Assembly: GCA_033032175.1 (NCBI GenBank)
Contig: CM065323.1
Span: 496,001 to 560,000 of the forward strand
DNA from: Saturnia japonica
Taxonomy: Eukaryota; Arthropoda; Insecta; Lepidoptera; Saturniidae
Direction: 5' to 3'
DNA length: 64,000 bases
Part shown: one piece after another, positions 45,421-58,764 of the stretch
Numbering within the stretch: the stretch's first letter is position 1
Layout: each line of letters starts with the position of its first letter
Program-made: the position numbers and the translations under genes
The notes under the pieces: model-generated
What the model was told of the DNA's origin: nothing
The model's input: the letters and a program-made list of their open reading frames with translations, nothing else
Database searches by the model: none

Positions 45421-46560
45421 GCCAAGCGGTAATTATGAAATTTTCTTCAACATTGTCACGACAACAACTTGGTATCCATGTTCTTGTAAACAGATAATAA
45501 ATTCCGATAATTATAATAATAGATTTACGCATGACTTAAAGGTTTCTCTGTGGGAAAAACAAGCTATGCCATGACAGAGGCAGTTCGTTATCCCGTTTTG
45601 TGGTAAAACTGTACACCGGTCTGTGATTGTAGTTTTCACTCGTAGCGCAGTGCAGCGCCGCGCCGCGCCGCGCTGCAGCGGTCGGCGACACGTCACGGTC
45701 AAAGCGATGATCTATGGTTTATCGAACGTTCTCATTCACACACGTTACTCGGGAAGAAGGCGTATTAGTCAGTTGTCGTTTTGTATCTATTATTGTATGT
45801 TTATAAGACAATATTTCCAAGTTTTCAGGAGTAATACATTTTAACAATTAAACCAATGCGTTGCTCTGAAACAAAGTTTTTATTTTAGTACCTACATAAG
45901 TACATACACACAATACTAACTAATTACACTTTTATAAACTCTTAATCAACTTGTAATCTATAAACCTATAACAATCAAGTCTTTAACCGTAACAACTTTT
46001 ATAATAGAACCATTATTTAAACACTAAGTAATGCGTACCAATTTATTGACAAACAAGAATTTTTTAACCGATCTTAAAAAGCACGGAGGTTATCAATTCG
46101 AATGGATAGGTATATTTTTTATGGTTGTTCAGCCGTAACTTTTTTGTTGATGAACAATTTAGATGATTCTTTTTTCGTTGGAAAGGTTATAATACCCTTA
46201 CCCAAAGAAGTTCCCATTTTAATTTCATTGGCATTGAACCTTCAACTTCGAAGATACACAAGATAACTTTTAAAAATCATTGAAGTTGGGGTTTTTTTTT
46301 TGTTAAAAATTGTCTTTTATATTAATATAATCTAAATTTATTTCATAATAAATCAAAGTATGTTAAATTTCCAATGTATGGTAATTTTACAATACACAAT
46401 GTTAACTTTAACAAAACTAGAACAGAAATAGTTTAACCAATTTCATTTTTGTGGTTTTTATTGAAGTTTAAAATACGACCATTTCGTTATTTTATAGAAA
46501 AACGTAATGTGTTCTACTTTTTCTATGAACGTTAATTGTAAATAAATTAGTATTAATTTC
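45421..46560. other. AT-rich sequence with a GC-rich hairpin
   Basis: At 45651-45677, TGCAGCGC and GCGCTGCA form a perfect 8-bp stem around a CGCGCCG-rich loop, inside a GC-rich patch running to about 45710. Frames crossing it on both strands are incidental. A long poly-T tract lies at 46301. Confidence 0.55.
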
Positions 46561-49243
46561 GAGATTACATCGTGTAGCGTTTTGGAAACAAACATACTTG
46601 TTGGGCCGCGCGCGGCAAAACACAATCGTTTGGTTCTTGCTTCCGACTGTTTTGCTGTGGTCCCCTAACCTTTACATAACTCGCGAACGGTTTTAGCGAC
46701 GGTTTTAATCGTTATATAATTTAAAATTAACATTTTATAAATCAGCGCTCTTTTATTTTGTATGATAAGAAATTACCATTTTCCGTGTTCGAAATTGTGT
46801 TAAGTATGTATTATTAGTATTATTACAGTTTATCATGCAGTGGTTTATTAATGAATTGTTTTTAAAACAATTTCTCGGACAGAACTGCAAATATACTACG
46901 CATTTAGTTTATAATTAAATGTTGGTTTAATATGTCCTATGTTATGAGTGGAAATCGCGTATCTAATGCAATGTTGCTGAATATATTTTTAAACTTTACT
47001 TTTATATCAACGAATATATCGTTATCCATTTATATTAAAGGAGTTTCTGATGAGTTAGCAGTGCTAGATTGTATAACATATTGGCAACACTTGAACAGTG
47101 AGTACACAGTAGTGGGTATTCACAGATTCTGGTTCACGACTTGTATATAGTGACTATGAGGCATATGAAGGGAAACCCGGACTAGAAAAAAAAGTTTATT
47201 GTCAAAATGGGGGTTTTCAACCAAGCCCGATCGATTTCCGTCATCCGTTTTCTTTTATCTCTACTCAATCAAAAGATAGCTTTTATAATTATTAACAATC
47301 ATGCAAGCCTCATTAGCTCTAATTACATTAACTATTGTCCTCTCGCGATAAAGATAACGACTAGCTCGCTTTGTTGCATCGTTTCTGAATGAGGTAAGAA
47401 CTAATGCTTTGTGGTTTTTAGAAAAAATAAACTGTTGCATATCTTATTATATCACTTTATTGTATGAAATATGTCTTAAATAAATGTGACAATATTATAT
47501 CATTCTCCAAAGAAGTTACTATCAAACAATCATTCATAGTATGGCCTGTAAACATATAGTATAAATACATTAAGCAGTACTCGATGCAAACAGAAGTGAA
47601 ATCGAAGTGAAATCATTCTGTACTGTATGTATATTGAAATTCCATCTCCTTGCATTTCTTTCTAGAAATAATTTGTGGTATCCCGTCGGTGGTCGTCCAT
47701 ATGAATCGAAATAATGTCCGAAACCGTTTCGTTTATAAGTCATTATATGGGTGATGGGCTATGAGAATATCCAATAACATTATTAGTGATAAAAAATCCC
47801 AAAATTCTAAAATTTCATTAATTCTTAACTGATTCTGATAAAATTTTGTACACGGGATGCATACATCATACCTAGTATAATTGAGAGGCTATTAGAATCG
47901 TTAATAATACATTAGAAATTGTAGAACAGAATAAAATTGATCAACCAATTTTGATGGAAATTGTACACGGGAAATACATACGTTTCCTCAATTGATACGG
48001 CTTTTGAATTGTCAATAATATTTATAAAAATAAAGATATAAATAACTACTGTGTAGTAGTAACAAATGCGTATAGAGCCGCGGAACACTGCTAGTACAAA
48101 ATATAACAATTCAAAAATCGAAACTCAAAGTCAAAATAAAAATTCTAGGATAATACATTACATATTCTCAGATTTATTTTTTATACAACCGTTGTTATAA
48201 ATAATGTTTACAATATTATATTCCGTATACATAAAAATAATGCCAAGAAATAAATAGATAGATCTTTTTACCACTAACGCTTTAATAATCCTAACAAGAT
48301 GATTTTTAATTAGTATTACTCAGTCCTATTACACGCCAGCCCCGGATTCAACTTCTGGAACAACAACAAAACTTCTGACCTTCACTGATTAGGGTTTGAT
48401 AAATATATTCCATACTACACAAAGGAAGACTACAATCCATATAATGTATAATGTTATTAATGCAGCTGCCTGGATTATTATACACACTCACGCATCAGTA
48501 TACAAGTTTAGTGTTTGTTTGTTTATAAGTGTGTTATATGGTACGTTAATACGTGAAGAAAACTATTCAACTGTAAAGGCAATGGCCGGAGAAAGCCGTG
48601 TCCAGTTTGACTCACATCTGGGTACCTACATAACTAGTATCCAGTCCTCTAACATAATATCAATCAATTATATAGGTACACTTCTTTTACTGATTTACCA
48701 TTTTTAGCGATGTCCAGTTTCGCTTACAATTTAAACTATGATATTCGATTCACGTAAGATTCATAATGATCTTTTATACAATATTCACAAAGAATTGTAT
48801 ACGTATTTTAAAAATATCTTTATTAAAAAGAAACTGGATTAATAATTATAATGATGTTCATATAGAAATGTGTTACATTTGAGCAATTAAACTAATTAAT
48901 TCATAAATTTGCGTTCAAATAAAATAATTTAGAAAAACATAAATTAAAAAAAAAACAATACTTAGATACCTATATAAACTTTTTAAAACATTTTTTGCGT
49001 CTGCTTAATAATTAAAATATACATTCGTCTTCAAATGCATGGTTTTTAAAATACGGTTTTTAAAAATATTAAGTATGACTTGGTGGACGAGGTTTCTTAC
49101 TTCGGGATTGATCAGTTGTCTTTATTATATGATTATCAGATTGATCCTAAGTTTATGTTTAATTTATTAATTATACACTACAATGTGTTGTATAATTTTT
49201 ATTGTATTAATTAATTAACAAGTTATTTTATTTTCTGTTACAG
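46561..49243. other. AT-rich sequence, one GC-rich patch
   Basis: The patch at 46600-46700 (GGGCCGCGCGCGGCAAAAC) has no frame and no splice donor nearby. Frames at 46932-47150 and 48396-48707 (103 codons, TTG start) have no recognisable motifs. Confidence 0.5.
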
Positions 49244-49283
49244 ATTATCATTGTATATGATGCTTTAAACATTTTATGAGCTG
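49244..49283 (+). other. Candidate 40-nt non-coding internal exon
   Basis: A good polypyrimidine tract and acceptor (TTATTTTATTTTCTGTTACAG, ending 49243) are followed 40 bases later by CTG|GTAAGTAA, a strong donor. All three frames of the 40 bases contain a stop, so it could only be a UTR or non-coding RNA exon. Chance pairing of splice motifs in AT-rich DNA cannot be excluded. Confidence 0.25.
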
Positions 49284-49906
49284 GTAAGTAATCTCTTAAA
49301 CATTTTTGTTTCATGATATTCATTAATATTGTAATATTTTATCCAGTATCTTTTATGTTTTTCATCTTGGAAAAATGTTACAATCTTGATCCACTGATGG
49401 ATCTCTCGTATTAAACACCACATCTCAAGACAAATGACTTACAGCTATAACATAAATTGCTATTGTTTCCAGACATGGTTTTTTAGATTATCCCTCCATT
49501 TAAGACCAAGTTAGTCGATTTCAATTTGCCTTAAAGGGTTGTAAACATTCAAGATAAATAATATAATTACAATAAACAAAAAATTGTTAACATGGCAGTT
49601 CAAAAATTGTTATAATTGTTCAAATTATTTGTAACCTAATCCAACGTAGATCAATTAAAATACATTTCGAAATAGACTCATAGTTTACTAATAAACAATA
49701 ATTAAGGGCAGTATGCAGTGTGGTCGCTTCGCGTCAATTTTCATTACTTGCTGTAAATGGATGCATTATTGCAATTGCACTAAAAAGGACGCTTACGTAA
49801 CTAACCTAGCCTAAACCGGCGCACATTGTATGGCTCACATTACGGCAATTTTCGATGACTGTCTCTTGTTCCTTATATCTGAAAACTTAATTGTTTTCAT
49901 TTTTAG

Positions 49907-50003
49907 TTGTGGACTCTTATACGGAAGGTGCCTTGTTAGTTAGTAATTGTTATGTTAGCAAGATATGTATTCCAGGAACTTTTACAAATATTCTTTTGTT
50001 CTT
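49907..50003 (+). CDS. Candidate coding exon, low support
   Basis: The acceptor TTGTTTTCATTTTTAG ends at 49906. The frame is open from there to a TAA after 50178. It reads VDSYTEGALLVSNCYV, SKICIPGTFTNILLFF, then a strongly hydrophobic remainder. An internal donor CTTCG|GTATGAG at 50004 would end the exon. The open frame continues a codon split after its first base, so it fits the phase-1 donor at 37566, which would happen by chance one time in three. I do not recognise the peptide. The alternative is a chance open frame. Confidence 0.18.
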
Positions 50004-50179
50004 CGGTATGAGAGGTTCCTTGTCAGCTTTTTATACCACTTATTTTTTAAGATACATTTTTTTTTGTGTTGACCAGCTGTATTTTATTGATAGGTTATAT
50101 AATATGCCGTTGCTTCATCTGTATTTACGTGTTTTCTGTTATGCAACCAGTTCCTATCTACTTTTTTATCTACAGTAAT

Positions 50180-52190
50180 TCTAAATGGTGCATTAACAAC
50201 TAACTACACAATGTATCTAAATAAAATACGATTCTATCATTTTATACCAGGCATCCATAGTACAAGGAGGTTTGCAATGTTCACATCTTAAAAAGCGTAT
50301 TTTTTTATCTACCGGAATTATTAAAAATGGTATAAATACGTGATTCCAATTAGGTTCCCCGTGCCAGTTTGTAAGTGAATGCAAAGTTTATCCGCTTATC
50401 GCGAGTCGGAATGGCGTGCGAGCCATTTTTGGCACTGTGTTTTATGTACTCGTTCACCACTATGAAGGTTTACTGGACTTTTTATGACTAGTTTGCTTTG
50501 TGAATTGAATACATCATCGCTGACGCCACTTTCAATATCAAACAGATACTTATCTACTCCTGATACTATTCAAAATCTTAACCTCACATTAAATTGTTTA
50601 CTTTACTTTCCATTATAATTTCAACTGTGGCATGAATTGCTCTTTATTAAGGCTACAGCTAGTCAGGGTTATGATTAAGCAGAAGGTGTTATCTTGGTCA
50701 CTGTTGATAAATATTGTCTCTCAATGGCAATCGTCCTTTAAAGAATGTATTGTACGAACCATTGCGTTAATAACGCTTGGTCAGTCATGATTACTCATGG
50801 TTTCCAGTTAGAGAAATCAAATAAAATGATTATTCGAATCAATTACAAATGATGATACTACACTCCGTTTCATATAAACGTGAACGCGATCAATTATAAT
50901 CAAATGAATATTAATATTAAGTGCATTATAAGTGTTCGTAACTGTACATAAATACATGTTAAAATCTTCCGGAAGTGAAAATGATTAACTGAAAATCTTT
51001 CCTCATTTCCTAATGACTCATTATAAAAAGTAAATTGAAGTGATTTCGATATTTACCGTCTTTTGTATCCGCTTTGTTGAATTTAAGGTAAAGTAAACTG
51101 ACATTTCTTTTTTTATATCTCTTCATATATTTTATACTTCAATATTAAATAAATATCTACTTTTGATGTGACGCATCTATAGGCAAAGGTAAACCTGTTT
51201 GATGGCGTGGCGACGCATCGCCACGCTATATGATGGAATATATGTACTATAAATTATGAAATTATGAATATTTTCGTCAAGCTTGCTCAGTCTTATAAAC
51301 AATATAGTCGGCAGATAGTTGAAACGTTTATTCAACCACTACAAACTATTGCATATTCGTAAGTTAGGATAATTATATAAGATAATCAGAAAACACGACA
51401 GTCATTTCAAAAGACACTCAAACGACGCGCTCGCTAGAGCTCTTCTCTTCTTATTCTCTGTCAAATTCAAGAAAAGAACTAACTACCTATGCATATACAA
51501 CCTACATAGAGTAATCATAGTACCTAGACGGGAGACGTATGTCACGGCGCGGCGCGGTCTGGAATTACGGTACGGTAAGCCGGGTTGTCTTAATAGAATA
51601 TGCAATTATCAAAATAATTGAGTTGTCGCGATTTCAAATAAATTTTAAAATTTTTGATATTTATATTTTGTATTTAATTAAAATGAATATTTATTTAATA
51701 AACAGTAATTATTTTATGGAACAAATTTGTAATGCTTTATCTTTTCATTATGCCATATCTGATTCCTAATATTATTATCATAGGTTTAACGGCCATGTCG
51801 TTCGAATATCCTATGGTCTTGACCTCATCTATTACCAACTCTTATAAATGTGATGCGCAATCGAGAACCGTACATAGTTGTTCCGATGACATGGACAGGT
51901 AAATTGTGATTTTTTTCCACATTATAATTGTTGATTTTGATAATATTAAAACGCCTCTCATTGCTTCTAATCCATAACAGGTACATATGTTTTCCGAAGA
52001 TTTGGCATTCGCAACTGACTTTCTCAAAGCATGAAATTAAGAAGATTTTGAGATAATCCACAAATTACAGTGGAAGAGAACAGACTTGCAAATTTTTATG
52101 ATCAAAGTTTTATAAATATTTTACGCATATTTAAATGTGAAATTGTAACCAATAAACGCATCTCTTTTTACACCGCACACTTATTTCAGC
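50180..52190. other. AT-rich sequence with one perfect hairpin
   Basis: The 22-bp perfect inverted repeat at 51205-51226 (GCGTGGCGA-CGCA-TCGCCACGC) is the only notable structure. A short GC-rich word lies at 51541-51557. Confidence 0.55.
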
Positions 52191-52620
52191 AGATGTTCAG
52201 TGACGCAATAATTTGTTCCGCTTTCCGCGCTAAATACCCTTACTCACTGCACTGCGCATACGCACTACGCAGACAGCATGCCGCGTCGCGTCGCACTGGC
52301 CGCGGCCGCGGGACTTCCACGACTACTAATATCGAGAGGCATTGCTAAATCAAATCATTACATATAATAAGTTATATTTAAGTTTTTGGCCCGTGTATTG
52401 TTAATTTAAACTATATTACCTAGACATTTATAAAGTAATTTATGTCTTTTGATTGTTGTTATACTAAGAATAGTAGCGTGTAGAGACAACCGCATAGTAA
52501 CGCATCGTGTGCGGTGTGCTGCATGCACGCTGAATTTGATTAATCGCTGACGAACTTTCACAGAGAATGCGCACGCGCCGCTCTAGCGTCTTATGTCTCC
52601 AAGTCGAATTCCAACGTCTT
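52191..52620. other. Two GC-rich patches, possible DNA-element remnants
   Basis: CGCATACGCACTACGCAGAC, GCATGCCGCGTCGCGTCGCA, and CCGCGGCCGCGGGAC at 52255-52316, then GTGCGGTGTGCTGCATGCAC and GAATGCGCACGCGCCGCTC at 52508-52590. No frame or repeat boundary could be fixed. Confidence 0.35.
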
Positions 52621-55600
52621 GGATTTGTTATGGTTAAAAAAAATGTGTCAAAATATTTAGAATTTTAAATATTCATTCATGTGGGAATGTAATTTTAGGG
52701 TACTGAGCTTATTAACTTTTTAAAAACATTACGTACATACTTTATTATCTATACTAGAGGTTATTTTTAGTAGTAGAAATTGTAATATTTGTAGTATTGT
52801 CTATAAGATGCTGTAAAGAGATATGAGTCACACTTTATTAAATGTTATCGTGATGATCAATTACATTGAATAATAAAATATAAATAACAGATTAAATCCG
52901 ATCAATTGGATAGTGAATTGAATTAAAACAGTTCTGTGGGCCGAGGTCAGTGAATATCAAGAATGCGTTCCGTTTAGTTCGTGAATGTCAATTACTAGTG
53001 TTCGTGATTTGTGATACAGTAATTCTGTATCATTTTAAGGTAGCAAATGTATATATTTTATAGGTATAATAAAATATTCTTGTATGTATTTATTTCTGTT
53101 GTATATACATCCAACTACACAATTAGTTCTCTTTTAAAGCATATCTACATGAATATCACTCAATCGTTGTTAGATATAAAAAAAAAAACATTAATCCCTT
53201 TCTTATGTCAAACCAATCCACTGAATATAGTATTTTCACAAATTTTATATTACATATATACTCACTTATTACACTTCTCGTATTTAATCAAAATCGTAAC
53301 AAATGAGTTTGATATTTAAATATATTTTTTTTTTAAACTCAGTCTGTGTTAAATTCGAGATAAAGTCAGGTCTTACATTCTAGTCCTATAATATGACATA
53401 TATGACCTTTATTAGTTAGAGCGAGAATTTGATGATTACGAAATACAGTGTTATTAAGTTGCTAAACTTCTAACGTTATTTAATAAATAAAATTAGATAC
53501 GTATTCTACTTCTGATATGTATTCTGATAGAATTTGGTCAATATACATTTGAATAACTAATAACTATATTAGTAGACTTGAGTGGATCAATAATGAATTT
53601 CTCCTCTATTATAAATACATAAATTCACAGAAAATGTAGATTAATAAACGGAAAGCATAAATATTTCTAATATCAAAGATACATATTTATATTAATGTAA
53701 CTACGTAGGTTTTAAAATTTCAAATTGTCACGTAATTTGATAATTGTTGCGTCCCAAAAAACCGTTTAAAACTTAGAATGTTTACAGCTTGTAAATGCAA
53801 AACGGAAACACATCGTAACATAAACAAAAACAAAAAACAAACTTTATTAGACAAAAAAATCTTTCGACAACAAAACTAATTAGGGACGTAGCCATTTTAA
53901 AAAAGTTTGCGTTAATTATCTCTGTTTTGTTTTATTTTGTTGTTGATTCTAAAAATGTCTACGCGGACATCTGGTTACGCATGTGGTATCTTTTATATAC
54001 AGGGAGATGCATTTAAAAACTAAATAAAATATAACAATTTTCATTTTCTATGTTTCAAAACCATGTAATTATTTAATTACATGCAATGAAAATAAATTTG
54101 GAAACATTTTAAAATCAGCGCTCTGAAGATTTGACGAACAAATTTATATTAAATCATAAAGGAAATGTCTTATGTTCTTTCTACGGCTTGGGCAATAGCT
54201 TCAATACACACCGACTCCTAAACTCATTGTTTAAATTGGTAAATAAGCACATTAAGGTTACTAGGACGTTAGTATTCATCGGAGTTTCCTCTTACGTGTG
54301 TGGGTTCTTATTGTGTCAATTACCTGCAGGAAGTCAGGTCCTGCTATTAGAGTATACGACGTGTAAAACAGACAATGACGGGATTTCGTCAATAAGTTGT
54401 TATTTTCAGATTATTACATATATACTAAAGGATTTTGAAGAATTAATGAATTTTGCTACACCTTTAATAATGCATTTCTTATTTTTACAAAATAGGATAA
54501 CGGGGTAAATACAGTAGGGTAGGTAAAATTAGCACATTTACAGATGAGTTACCTACCTATAGGCTAGATTCGTTTTGAATTGGATTGGCTTGAAAAATTT
54601 TTAACACAGAGAAAACAAAAATTTTGAAAATATAATTTTTGAGTGATTGACACAGTAAAAATAAAAATTATGAATTGACCTAATCTACAAATAGGATATC
54701 ACACCCGGATCACATAAAATTGAAGAGGTTACAATATAATTGCAAAACAATACGCGTCGAATGGTAAGCAGTTGATCAGGGCATTAGGTTACCAGGGTAT
54801 TAGCATGCAGCAGGGGCTCGGCGCGCGAGGAGGTACCGCTACGCATCTTGCGTTTGCTTTTATCATCGCGGCCAGTGGACCGCGCCAGTGATCGACCTGG
54901 ATGGTAAACATTCAAATGCGATCAGTTGCTGGGAATCACACGGTGTACCTTTATGTCTGTATTCAGGTTACGGTTATTCTATTCCATCTAGCACAAATAC
55001 AGTATTCAATAAATTAAATAATGTGTTTTAAACCTTTATACAATATAACATACTTTCTGTGTTGTACGCTTTACCTATTCAGGGGATAACTGATAAATTT
55101 TTTTATTAAGGTAAGTAATGGGTAAATGCTACTTTATATTATACATACAGAAAAAAACATTTAAAAACTAGTGGATTACCAAAAGTACTTGGAAATAAAT
55201 TTGAGCGAAAACAATTACTATTAAAGTTTCGGCCAACTCCAGTGGTTTTCAATGCGTGATAAGGTGAAAAAAATAATGATGAAATCTGAGAGATATATTA
55301 TGTTCATCTTGTTCCAGTGTTATCTTCGTTGTCTCTATTATAATCTCTGGTTTTGTATTGGTTTTGTTTTGTATTGTTTTGTATTTGTATATTTGTGTTT
55401 TGGTTTACATTGTTGCACTTTGTGATATTGCTTTTAGAATTCTATAATGTGTCACGTGTGGTGGAGTCCAGACTATATTGTTTTATTTTGTTGAGTTATT
55501 TATAAAATAAATTTTTATTTATAGTATAAATTTAACTTTCTTTGTGTTTCCTATGGTTTTTAATGTTATAATTAGCAAATGATGATATTATTGGTTTTGT

Positions 55601-56881
55601 GATGAATATTAGAACCACAGATATCTAATTAGAACTTTCTGTTTTAATTATTACTTTGTATTTATTAATGACGTTATTTAAATTTAATGAAACATTTTAT
55701 GACGATAATACCGGTAAAAATATTTATAACATGATTGATTAAGGAGCCAAACCACCCCAAACCAGCCAGCACCAAGTTATTGACATAACATGTAAAATGA
55801 GCAGTATTTCTCAGATAGATGACATAACTAACTAAACATTAAAATTACCTTAAAGCAAGATAAATAGTAATTCTGAAATGATTTAATCATATTTAGTATA
55901 TAGAGTTTGCGATAAAATGTAATTAATGTAACTTTGACAGTATTTTAATTTTCGTGCTTTTGTCACGTATAGGTTGTAGCGACAGCGTGTTTGTTGCGTA
56001 TCATAATGTTGAACACATGAATGGTTACTGCATTGATTGAAAGAAATTATTTGATTCATCTGGTCAGCGCGGTACTCTGACGCGGCAGAGCAGGAAAAGG
56101 GTTGCAAGGGGCTTCCGTCGCAACGCTCGGCCCTTTTGTTTAGGATTGATTCGTCCAGGTGTACAAGCGATAGCGTTTATAGAGAAATATAATCTCAAAA
56201 TAATCAAAAATGTGAAAATGGGACCAAGTACGGTGGAAACGACGTTCAGGGTAGTTCGTTGTCATCGATAAAAGACTTGAAATCTAACGGGTGTCAAGTT
56301 CCATAGTAATTCCTTTAATTATAGCTGTAGGAATTTACATTTTTCTATTCATTTACAAAGTAATTCATTAATTATTTTTTTGGATTTCTAACTTGGCATG
56401 TTTTAATCACAATAAATGTTTACGTTAATTTATAATTAGAAGAGTCAAATTTTTGTTCATAATTAGATTTTCCAATTTTTTTGTTTTCCGAACTTGGCTG
56501 ACACACTGCTGTATATCTAGATATTAATAATGTTATTACTTCTTCAACCAAGCAAGTTGAAGCGGTAAATCCTACATACGAGTATTTGTAAAAGTAACAT
56601 ATTCTTGTTTGATTTTTAAACAGGTCTAGTCTCTAAGCACTATATAACAAATGAGACATTGGATGATTCTAATTTCGAACCATCCATTTATATACTTAAT
56701 AGTTTGATATCTATATAATATAACGTCTGAAGCAATGTTTTTCTTTATAATTCTATTTCGGATTAATATAATTTTTAAAACTCAAACAAGGTCTGCATGG
56801 TAACTATCACAAACACGGTCAGAATATCTTTGCGCTTTGGTGTGGCACTTCGTGTGTTTTAGTAGTTTTAGTAATATTTAC
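52621..56881. other. AT-rich sequence, nothing recognised
   Basis: Contains a 125-codon plus-strand frame at 54131-54508 that begins at TTG and has no recognisable domain. Also a GC-rich patch at 54810-54905 (GGGGCTCGGCGCGCGAGGAG) and another at 56060-56135. No splice pair or repeat partner was seen. Confidence 0.45.
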
Positions 56882-57365
56882 GACTAGCTGTGCCCGTGGC
56901 TTCGCTAACGTGGACTACAGAATGGCCGCGCGAATCTTGCTCCCCCACTCCCGGCTATTATAAAGATAAAAATGCTTATTGTGGGTGTTCCTTAGAAGAT
57001 AGATGTATACCCTCCCGGACTTTTTTGTAGGTCTTTTTAATGCCTATGATTATGTGGTATACTAATTTGCTATATCTCTTATGGTTTACTCAGCATAGGC
57101 CATTAAAGCGCCCGAATCGATTTACCATGACCAGTTTTTTTTGTGCGGAACCCTAATTCTTTTTCTAAAATAAAAGTAGCCGAAGTTACTCCCTATATCA
57201 TCAGCTATCTATCAGTGAATGTCCCGTCAAAATCGGTCCAACCGTTTCGGAGAATACCCGGAACAAACAAACAAAGAGACAAAAATTTTATAACTGGAAT
57301 TTTTGTTATAGGTATCGCTTTCATATGCATTTAGTAAAAAACTGTTATTTTGACATTACAAACAG
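56882..57365 (+). repeat. Dispersed repeat R5, copy 2 (longer)
   Basis: It starts at ACTAGCTGTGCCCGTGGCTT, a start resembling that of repeat R3 (ACTAGCTGACCCGCGCAACT). From 56970 onward it matches 35995-36412 throughout, ending near TTATTTTGACATTACAAAC. It is non-coding. The shared start word suggests that R3 and R5 are related. Confidence 0.75.
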
Positions 57366-58449
57366 ACACTTCAATTTTATTAATTGTATAGAATAGATGT
57401 GTCACATGTCAGCCTACAGATGCTTTACTGAATTTTATAGATCACAGAATTCAAATAAATGATTTTTATCGAATTAGTATTAAAAAGAACTCTTTGTTTT
57501 CAAATAACTGAATAATATCGCCGTCATTCTAATACTTGGACCACATTCTTCTTTCAATGTTTTGTTATTTTAACACAAACTTACGCAACAAATAAAACAG
57601 AAAAGATCATATGTCGTTCCCAGAAAGTCTATTTTCTAAATGAACCTTGTTTACACGTACAATTTATATTTTAAAGTTATACGGAACGTGTTGCGATGGT
57701 AACCAGAAACGGAAAGTGTGGCCTTTTTTTACTAAATATTTTTGTTTGAACACGAACACGGACGGCACTGCCGAGCTACTGCTTTATTTTTAATTTGTAG
57801 ACCTAAACTATTATAATATTTAACAAATTGTTTGTATCTTTCAGGAAGCTCATAACATTCTTAATGTAGTGCTAATTTAAAACCAGTCTGTAAAGATGTT
57901 AAGAACTTTAAAGTGAAATCAATTGGTTTTGTTTTTGCATACACAATATTTTATTATAGGTAGGTATCGCAGCTAATAGGTAATAATGTATGTTAAAACT
58001 ATTTTGAACGGAGTTTTAGGCCATAACATCTGTATAGCCATAGCGCAAATATCATTATGAAAATTTTGTTAGTAAAGAACTTATAAAGTCTGGATAGGAA
58101 AATTATAAACAAGAGGAGCATTTAGTATTATGTATTACATTATACCTGGGTTGATACGATTTGCGCTATATTCATTTCATTTTAAACTATAATAATAATA
58201 ATAGATACTTAATTATTATTCTAATTTTATTAATCCCAAGAAATAATTTGATTATTAATCACCTATTAATAACGTTTATTTATGCGTTTGGATTTATGTT
58301 ATTTATTATTCATAATAGGCAAATAACTTTAGAAGAATGAAAACGCATACCATGTTATTCTAATTTCCCGCTCTACTTACTTCGGTACATATTGATATAT
58401 CGACCTTCGTCGTGTTCATATGTTTGTTTGTTTGTAGAAACAGGACGTG
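57366..58449. other. AT-rich sequence, nothing recognised
   Basis: A good acceptor motif (TTGTTTGTATCTTTCAG, ending about 57845) is followed by a frame of only 11 codons. Nothing else was seen. Confidence 0.5.
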
Positions 58450-58512
58450 CTTGGCTCAGTCGGTCGAGATTCGTCGTGTTGACTTGGTCACGTCTAGTTC
58501 GAACACTGTACC
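58450..58512 (+). mobile_element. Degenerate tRNA-derived SINE head
   Basis: TGGCTCAGTCGG (58452-58463) is a perfect polymerase III box A and AGTTCGAACAC (58496-58506) a degenerate box B, spaced as in a tRNA. The acceptor and anticodon stems do not pair convincingly, so a functional tRNA is unlikely. The overall look is tRNA-Lys-like, but no body or tail could be delimited. Confidence 0.5.
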
Positions 58513-58764
58513 GTTTCTAAGTAAACTGTTAACTTTACTCCGTTTTGTTTCTTCTCACTTCATTAACGAAGGGTGAGAGGTGTTTGTCTATTTTAGGATC
58601 TTCACGACACACTAAGAAATTATTAAATTTTGATACATTTCCCAGAAGTAAAAGTCAAAATTTATGACGTAATGACACTATGTGGGGAGATACTTATCAA
58701 ATTTTCAATCTGGGGCCCTTGAAGAGTTACTTAGGATTTGTATAAAATATAGATTGTTGTAACC
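58513..58764. other. Unrecognised sequence before the LINE copy
   Basis: No motif was seen. It may include decayed 5' sequence of the LINE that follows. Confidence 0.4.

Noticed and set aside
48396..48707. 103-codon plus-strand reading frame
   Set aside because: TTG start, no recognisable domain, no splice sites in phase, AT-driven residues.
53047..53319. 90-codon hydrophobic plus-strand frame
   Set aside because: Extremely AT-rich codons and no splice or promoter evidence; likely chance.
54131..54508. 125-codon plus-strand reading frame, the longest outside transposons
   Set aside because: Starts at TTG with no ATG near the beginning. Composition is chance-like with no motif and no splice signals. 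One such frame is expected in 64 kb.
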